DNA of 8,856 nt from Promethearchaeota archaeon. GTDB lineage: Archaea > Asgardarchaeota > Lokiarchaeia > Sigynarchaeales > SOKP01. Location: contig JAEOUI010000349.1 in NCBI GenBank assembly GCA_016839425.1, positions 1 through 8,856 of the forward strand. The letters are read 5' to 3'. Position 1 is the first letter of the stretch; each line of letters starts with the position of its first letter. Shown piece after piece: positions 5,701 through 8,856 of this stretch. The position numbers and the translations under genes are program-made. The notes beneath the pieces are model-generated. The model was not told where the DNA came from. It searched no databases and saw only the letters and a list, made by a program, of their open reading frames with translations.

Positions 5701-6660
5701 ATAGAACAAATTTCCAGAGAATTCCAAGTAAAAGATGTAAAAATATTGAGGGGTGGAGACTGGACTATTGAAGGAGATCAAAGTATTTTCAACTATAAGG
5801 TAAAACTTTCTAATTTATCAAATTATGTGATATCAAACATACAAATAATCATTACTTCAATACCTCCTGGATTAATTTTAAAATCTGATAAACTCTTTAT
5901 GGTATCGGATCTAAGTAAGGGGTCATTTATCAGTCCCACTTTTAAGTTCGGGGCAACTGAAAGTTGTTGTGGAAACCAAATTGAAAGTGTGGCAACGTTC
6001 AGGGACTTCAAGGGAACCATGCATACCATAACCATAGAACCGTTTGAAATAACATATGTATGTAATTTGCTTGTTCCAAAACCTATATCGGAAAGCAAGT
6101 TCGAAGAAAATACAGCTTTTATGAATGAAAAGAAAATAGAAATTGATTGCGATTTGGAGCCAGAGATAGTTGAAAAAGAACTTTCTAAAATACTTTCAAC
6201 TAATAATTTCTATATTCTTGATAAAGTTCCTGAATTAGATTCTTCAGATTTCAGGCAAATGAAAGGATACGCCGAAGGTAAGTACGACAAGCAAGATGTA
6301 GCTTTATCCATCAGGATGCGAGGTGTTGCTGCAGAAACAACAAAATTAGTAATTAAAGCGATGAGCGAAAGGGAAGAAAAATTAATGGACTTGTTAAAAG
6401 ATATTAATCTCAAGTGTGACGATCTAAAAAGCTCAAACGAGTTAATTTTAGAATACTCAAAAAAAATTGAAAATGTAATTGATAACATCGACAATCTCGA
6501 AGAATTCTTAATGAATAAGTTAGGTGGATCTTTTGAGAGAATTAGACATGTATACGAACGCTACAAAAATGGTGAAGTTGGAAAGATAGAATTTGTAAAA
6601 CTTGGAGCAAAAATAATAGGAAAGAAGTTTTTACAAATCTTTCTTGGAAAATATTTCTAA
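2800..6660 (+). CDS. giant modular membrane protein: propeller, Kre9/KNH repeats, TM, cytoplasmic scaffold
   Basis: A 1286-residue single-gene mosaic. In order: KKK plus hydrophobic segment (5-25), a signal peptide or anchor; seven SBBP-type propeller blades (about 53-430), each with TWGG-like start, D..gNiYV.G and LLKFD..G...W motifs; three tandem domains of about 95 residues (433-527, 531-625, 630-724) with SSTSWQAGT, ITWTS, TPNDGSYSW and YQIRIED, the Kre9/KNH (Ser-Thr-rich) beta-sandwich pattern; one transmembrane helix (737-760) followed by FRRREHHR; a helical, TPR-like or coiled-coil region (about 780-960); a beta-sandwich-like segment (about 973-1094); an alpha/beta segment (about 1097-1211); a C-terminal coiled coil. 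About 13 N-x-S/T sequons lie before the helix and only one after it, which supports an outside N-terminus and cytoplasmic C-terminus. No catalytic motif was seen. It is probably a receptor, adhesin or tether with an internal scaffold. GTG 2800 is chosen from Shine-Dalgarno and signal shape; TTG 2764 would add 12 residues. Confidence 0.8.
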   Translation: MLACKKKTVIFILSALLMFALLININIEIQDVNKKEVEDLNEVKPSNGDFSEVWNTTWGSEYGEWGSGLCLDSNNNSVIVGTTNSSGIDSAYVVKFNPLGTVQWSRTLGTYFPSHGSDVFVDAYDNIYVSGTQYYNDTINNRIIHFPFAFKLNSSGATEWSYVNYEHYVHFLGITVDSLNNTYITGYKAFGTIEFVELYLCKINKYGQESWNVTWGANYALPIGIDVGIDVKLDLYGNIYVCGMTNSSNEYNGYDACLLKFDSGGVLDWVTIWGGSQDEGLNAMSIDDSNNIYTIGYTSSYGNGGNDLCLLKFDSDGDLTWNVTWGGPGEDQGAIIAFDLEGNLCVAGKTTIFGSAGPSDLCLVTFDPSTGGELYSTIWGGDGYEGGFEEKSANLGLDIDAEGNVFVAGSTDSFGAGSYDAFLVKFMLDPESDSFTVTSPTWSSSWQAGTVHEITWTSMGSIYYVNISLYYEGIYYETITPSTPNDGSYSWTLSDIYAIYGDHYQIKIEDTSNPSTYDMSDTNFEIEPLPDSLTVIGPTSSTSWQAGSTHTIIWSSTGLISDVIIKLYYLGSYHSTIKASTPNNGSYSWTLSDTYTNYGDFYQIRIEDISNPSTFNVSAPYFEITAPEIDSITVTSPSSSTSWQAGTVHEITWTSTGSVSNVNISLYYMGNYYKTIASSTPNDGSYSWSLDASFDNYGDGYQIRIQDVNDPSTFDQTTSYFEITEPEGGTTPPGSGLDLIVIIAIIIAIIGVIILLTGAVTFRRREHHRASKIKPPKVDKIKTSEKQVATAIRKYEILLKKVNNLAQEAMSERKSGDNKRAIRLFKDAISNLEDAKTEAKLFNILLVPEIEKQVDTMKVNIQKIKIETIFDEGRKHVEAANTFVNIKEYSKATSSMKEALKIFGNAREIARKHKLTNIIENIEMNEKNIRGAIENYQKQLYSLLTPITIQTELVDTSAVSGAKKVEKIEQISREFQVKDVKILRGGDWTIEGDQSIFNYKVKLSNLSNYVISNIQIIITSIPPGLILKSDKLFMVSDLSKGSFISPTFKFGATESCCGNQIESVATFRDFKGTMHTITIEPFEITYVCNLLVPKPISESKFEENTAFMNEKKIEIDCDLEPEIVEKELSKILSTNNFYILDKVPELDSSDFRQMKGYAEGKYDKQDVALSIRMRGVAAETTKLVIKAMSEREEKLMDLLKDINLKCDDLKSSNELILEYSKKIENVIDNIDNLEEFLMNKLGGSFERIRHVYERYKNGEVGKIEFVKLGAKIIGKKFLQIFLGKYF
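2957..4092 (+). repeat. seven SBBP-type beta-propeller blade repeats
   Basis: Protein-level repeats of about 50-58 residues. Each runs (T/V)xWG.., a strand with LD..NN, (I/V)YV.G.T.., a variable loop, then LLKFDSxGxxxW. Blades 1, 4, 5, 6 and 7 carry the TWG/IWGG opening; blades 2 and 3 are more divergent, with longer loops. Seven copies fit one closed propeller. The DNA is too diverged for recent duplication. Confidence 0.7.
4096..4974 (+). repeat. three tandem Kre9/KNH-type domain repeats
   Basis: Three copies of about 95 codons, with DNA similarity still visible. TCGTGGCAAGCGGGAACCGT and the following TCA are shared exactly by copies 1 and 3 (4132-4154 and 4723-4745). A different 25-base block is shared exactly by copies 1 and 2 (4261-4285 and 4555-4579). 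The mosaic of identities points to recent duplication or gene conversion. Confidence 0.75.
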
Positions 6661-6680
6661 ATTTTTTTTTTAATTTTCAA
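6661..6680 (+). terminator. T-tract terminator of the giant gene
   Basis: A run of ten T (6662-6671) begins one base after the stop, followed by AATTTTC. A long T tract without a stem is the typical archaeal termination signal. Confidence 0.5.
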
Positions 6681-6749
6681 ATTTATAGGAAATATAGATC
6701 AAATAGGTTTTTGGTTTTTCCTTTAAATAATTCGGTAATACCTTGTGAG

Positions 6750-6757
6750 TATAAATT
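6750..6757 (+). promoter_or_regulatory. TATA-like box of the radA-like gene
   Basis: TATAAATT lies about 50 bases before the ATG at 6805. The predicted transcription start is near 6780, giving a leader of about 25 bases that contains AAGGT (6791-6795), a modest Shine-Dalgarno 9 bases before the ATG. Confidence 0.5.
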
Positions 6758-6804
6758 CAATTTATTAACAAATTAGATGAAATTACTACAAAGGTAGAAC
6801 ACGA

Positions 6805-8040
6805 ATGTCAGAATTAAGCCAAATTAAAGGAATCAACGCCCGCCAAATCAAGCTCCTCCAAGAAAGCGGTGTGAGCACGGCTGAAGCGCTCGCAATGTCT
6901 TCCCTGAACATCATTGCTGACATTGATGGATTGGGGGATAAAACGGCAAAGAAACTCATATGGAATGCGAGAAATGCCTTGGGAATGACAGAATTCGTAG
7001 CTGCAGAAAGTATTAACGAACATGTGGAGTTCATCACGACGGGATCCCAAGCCTTAAATGGCATTCTTGGTGGTGGTGTCCAGACTGGCAAGCTTACGGA
7101 AGTCTTTGGTCCGTTTAAATCAGGTAAGACGAACCTTGCTCATACAATAGCAATTTCCGCACAACTTCCTCTCTCTAAAGGTGGTTTGGACTGTGCCGTT
7201 GCGTATATCGATACGGAAAACACCTTTTCAAAGGACAAGATTGTGCGTATTGCCAAGCGGTTTGGTCTCGATCCTAAATCCGTGCTTTCTCGATTATACC
7301 ATACGCGTATATACAGTTCCGACCATCAAGCACAAATGATTCAGAAAGCTGAGAATTTGTGCAAGTCTCGAGCTGTGAGACTCATTGTGGTTGATAGCTT
7401 GATGGCCTTAATGAGAAACGAATACATGGGAATTGGAATGCTTGCAAAACGCCAACAAGTACTTAACAACATGATCCACGCACTATCGAGAATAGCAGAA
7501 ACATACAATTGCGCCATTTTACTCACGAATCAAGTTACAACTAAAATGATGGGCATGTTCACAGCTGACGACGCTATAGGAGGAAATATTGTGGCTCACG
7601 GTTGCCATTTTCGAGTAATGTTCAAGACAAAAGGATTTTCGTCAAATAATTCTTTAAAACGCAAGGCAATTATCGTTGATGCGCCAGATCTCCCGCCCGA
7701 AGAATGTGAATTCTACATCACGTCTGCGGGTGTGTCTGACAGCGAACAAGGCGATTTTCCTGAAATTGAAGGAGAAGATATCGAGGGTTTCGAAATAGAA
7801 ACGCTTTATGAGGAATCAGAAGAACAAGGCCTCGCCGAGACCATTCAAACAACAATTCCCTTGGTTAATGTAAAGGGCATCGGAAAAGGTACGGCTGAGA
7901 ATCTTGCCGAACAAGGAATTACATCAATTGAATCTCTCCTTTCGGTAAATCCCGATGAACTTGCTAGTAAAATTTCCGGTTTGTCTTCAAAAAAAATCGT
8001 AGAAATGCAAGAAAATGCTCGACTTCTAACAACTCTTTAA
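6805..8040 (+). CDS. radA: RadA/Rad51-family recombinase with extra C-terminal HhH
   Basis: 411 residues, longer than the usual archaeal RadA of about 320-350. An N-terminal HhH domain (1-60) is followed by EFVAAES, where Phe64-Ala67 fits the FxxA polymerisation motif. The RecA core has Walker A GPFKSGKT (102-109), YIDTENTFS with catalytic Glu138, Walker B LIVVDS (Asp197), LAKRQQ (213-218), TNQV (241-244) and IGGN (258-261). It ends with DAPDLPPEECEFYIT, the counterpart of the RadA DSPHLPEGEAxFxIT segment. An acidic linker (about 312-352) leads to a second HhH-like domain (355-411; VKGIGKGTAENLAEQGITS). RadA forms ATP-dependent filaments on single-stranded DNA and catalyses strand exchange. 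Oddities: Walker A differs from the common GEFGSGKT, and the ATP-cap loop before IGG reads TADDA instead of DPxxP. It is either the organism's divergent main RadA or a RadA paralogue. It has its own promoter. Confidence 0.85.
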   Translation: MSELSQIKGINARQIKLLQESGVSTAEALAMSSLNIIADIDGLGDKTAKKLIWNARNALGMTEFVAAESINEHVEFITTGSQALNGILGGGVQTGKLTEVFGPFKSGKTNLAHTIAISAQLPLSKGGLDCAVAYIDTENTFSKDKIVRIAKRFGLDPKSVLSRLYHTRIYSSDHQAQMIQKAENLCKSRAVRLIVVDSLMALMRNEYMGIGMLAKRQQVLNNMIHALSRIAETYNCAILLTNQVTTKMMGMFTADDAIGGNIVAHGCHFRVMFKTKGFSSNNSLKRKAIIVDAPDLPPEECEFYITSAGVSDSEQGDFPEIEGEDIEGFEIETLYEESEEQGLAETIQTTIPLVNVKGIGKGTAENLAEQGITSIESLLSVNPDELASKISGLSSKKIVEMQENARLLTTL

Positions 8041-8100
8041 TTTTTTTCTTTTTTTCTATTTTAAATTGTTCTTTTTTAGACTTTTAATTTTTTTAAACAA
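8041..8100 (+). terminator. multiple T-tract terminator after radA
   Basis: Several T runs of six or seven follow the stop directly, spread over about 60 bases. This fits archaeal oligo-U dependent termination. The rest of the 198-base spacer to the convergent gene holds no ORF or RNA gene that I can support. Confidence 0.5.
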
Positions 8101-8198
8101 GTTTTTTAGAAATTAAGTTAAATTTATGAATGTATTCTATACTCCTCTTGAAATGAATCGGGATTTTATCAAAATAAGATTATTCTATAAATATCCTT

Positions 8199-8214
8199 AA
8201 AAATAATAAAAAAA
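8199..8214 (-). terminator. T-tract terminator of the right-edge gene
   Basis: Read on the minus strand, a seven-T run followed by ATTATTTTT lies about 25-40 bases past the TAG at 8239-8241. It is the likely 3' end of the leftward transcript, convergent with radA. Confidence 0.4.
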
Positions 8215-8238
8215 TGGATGGAAAGAAATTTTTGCTTC

Positions 8239-8856
8239 CTAGAATTGAGTAAGAATGGATGATTTTTTTTTTTTGCTTCTTACAACTATTACAACGGCAA
8301 CAAATACCACTATTCCAAACATTCCTACGAAAATTGTTGTGTGTTCTGGAGAAAGGCTCGCAAGGATGTTTTGACCCGAGCCGCTGGTAGGCGTGGCGTC
8401 TGTTTGATTAGCATCTATTTCATCGCTTAGATCGTGATCGTAAACAATGGCGAACGCAATGTTTACAGGATTATATTCATAATAAATGCTCAGATTATAC
8501 TCGTATTGGCCCCCATTAGCAGTTCCAAAACTATATTTTGAAACTTCGTCAATCGGTGCAAGTGGAAGGTGTTCCCAATTCAGTTCAAAAGTCGTATTGC
8601 GTTCAATATCCGTCATATAATAGACAAAATTTACTTGGTTATCAGGAAAAGCAGTGGAAATGGGCGAAACCCGAGCGATATAAATCTCGTACTCTGCATC
8701 GGATTGGAGGGTCACATATCGCGACTCAAGTGCCTCGTTTTCGAATTTGTATACTCCGTAGGAGATAATTTTTCCTGTAGCCTGCACTGGAAAAATATTA
8801 TAAAGGCATTTTATCTCTCGTTCAATCCTGATATAGATATTAATGTTATAATCCGT
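8239..8856 (-). CDS. C-terminally anchored surface protein, 5' end outside window
   Basis: The minus-strand frame is open from the window edge to the TAG at 8239-8241, giving 205 visible residues. A GTG at 8787 could start it, but that gives a protein with no signal sequence although it ends in an outside-to-inside anchor; the 23 upstream codons contain no stop and read like the rest. I therefore infer a partial gene. The visible part is strand-rich and polar, with three N-x-S/T sequons (NTT, NLS, NQT), then a Thr/Ser/Gly linker (ATPTSGSGQN), a transmembrane helix (TIFVGMFGIVVFVAVVIVV) and a short basic tail RSKKKKSSILTQF. The KKKK codons are a 12-base homopolymer. I recognise no family. The layout (ectodomain, flexible stalk, single helix, basic tail) is that of a type I surface protein. 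Confidence 0.7.
   Translation of the reverse strand, partial: TDYNINIYIRIEREIKCLYNIFPVQATGKIISYGVYKFENEALESRYVTLQSDAEYEIYIARVSPISTAFPDNQVNFVYYMTDIERNTTFELNWEHLPLAPIDEVSKYSFGTANGGQYEYNLSIYYEYNPVNIAFAIVYDHDLSDEIDANQTDATPTSGSGQNILASLSPEHTTIFVGMFGIVVFVAVVIVVRSKKKKSSILTQF

Noticed and set aside
8041..8238. Searched the 198-base spacer between convergent genes for a small RNA or small ORF
   Set aside because: Only T-rich and A-rich termination tracts were seen; no stable stem or start with Shine-Dalgarno.
8538..8768. Plus-strand 76-codon frame opposite the right-edge gene
   Set aside because: It is antisense to a gene with a clear stalk, membrane helix and sequons, and its translation shows no domain pattern.

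Overview
The window looks like a piece of an AT-rich archaeal chromosome, most plausibly Asgard (Lokiarchaeia-like). The archaeal assignment rests on a RadA-type recombinase, TATA-like boxes about 25-29 bases upstream of start codons (leaderless genes) and T-tract terminators. The Asgard suggestion is an inference from protein style: a very large modular surface protein with a cytoplasmic scaffold, and no bacterial housekeeping context. No RNA genes, CRISPR arrays, insertion sequences or integrases were seen.

Layout. The left edge holds the N-terminal part of a minus-strand helix-hairpin-helix protein of the Cdd1 type. Back to back with it is a tight three-gene plus-strand operon (283-2114): an M50-like membrane metalloprotease, a small two-helix membrane protein, and a RadB/RecA-like P-loop ATPase. 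A small protein of a bacterial-looking, probably OB-fold family follows (2260-2556), flanked by AT-rich DNA with several copies of the hexamer TTGAGT/ACTCAA. The centre is one giant gene (2800-6660) for a membrane-spanning protein: N-terminal hydrophobic signal, seven-bladed SBBP-type propeller, three tandem Kre9/KNH-type beta domains, one transmembrane helix, and a cytoplasmic part of about 520 residues with helical, beta-sandwich, alpha/beta and coiled-coil segments. Next comes a RadA-like recombinase with an extra C-terminal helix-hairpin-helix and an altered ATP-cap loop (6805-8040). The right edge is a minus-strand surface protein anchored by a C-terminal membrane helix, whose reading frame stays open to the window end.

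Two themes recur: DNA-transaction proteins (Cdd1-like HhH, RadB-like ATPase, RadA) and cell-envelope proteins (protease, small membrane protein, giant receptor-like protein, right-edge surface protein). The operon that joins a membrane protease to a RecA-fold ATPase, and the giant protein with its cytoplasmic beta-sandwich plus alpha/beta module, deserve most attention. Nothing here proves a new system; the functional links are inferences from gene order and domain content.
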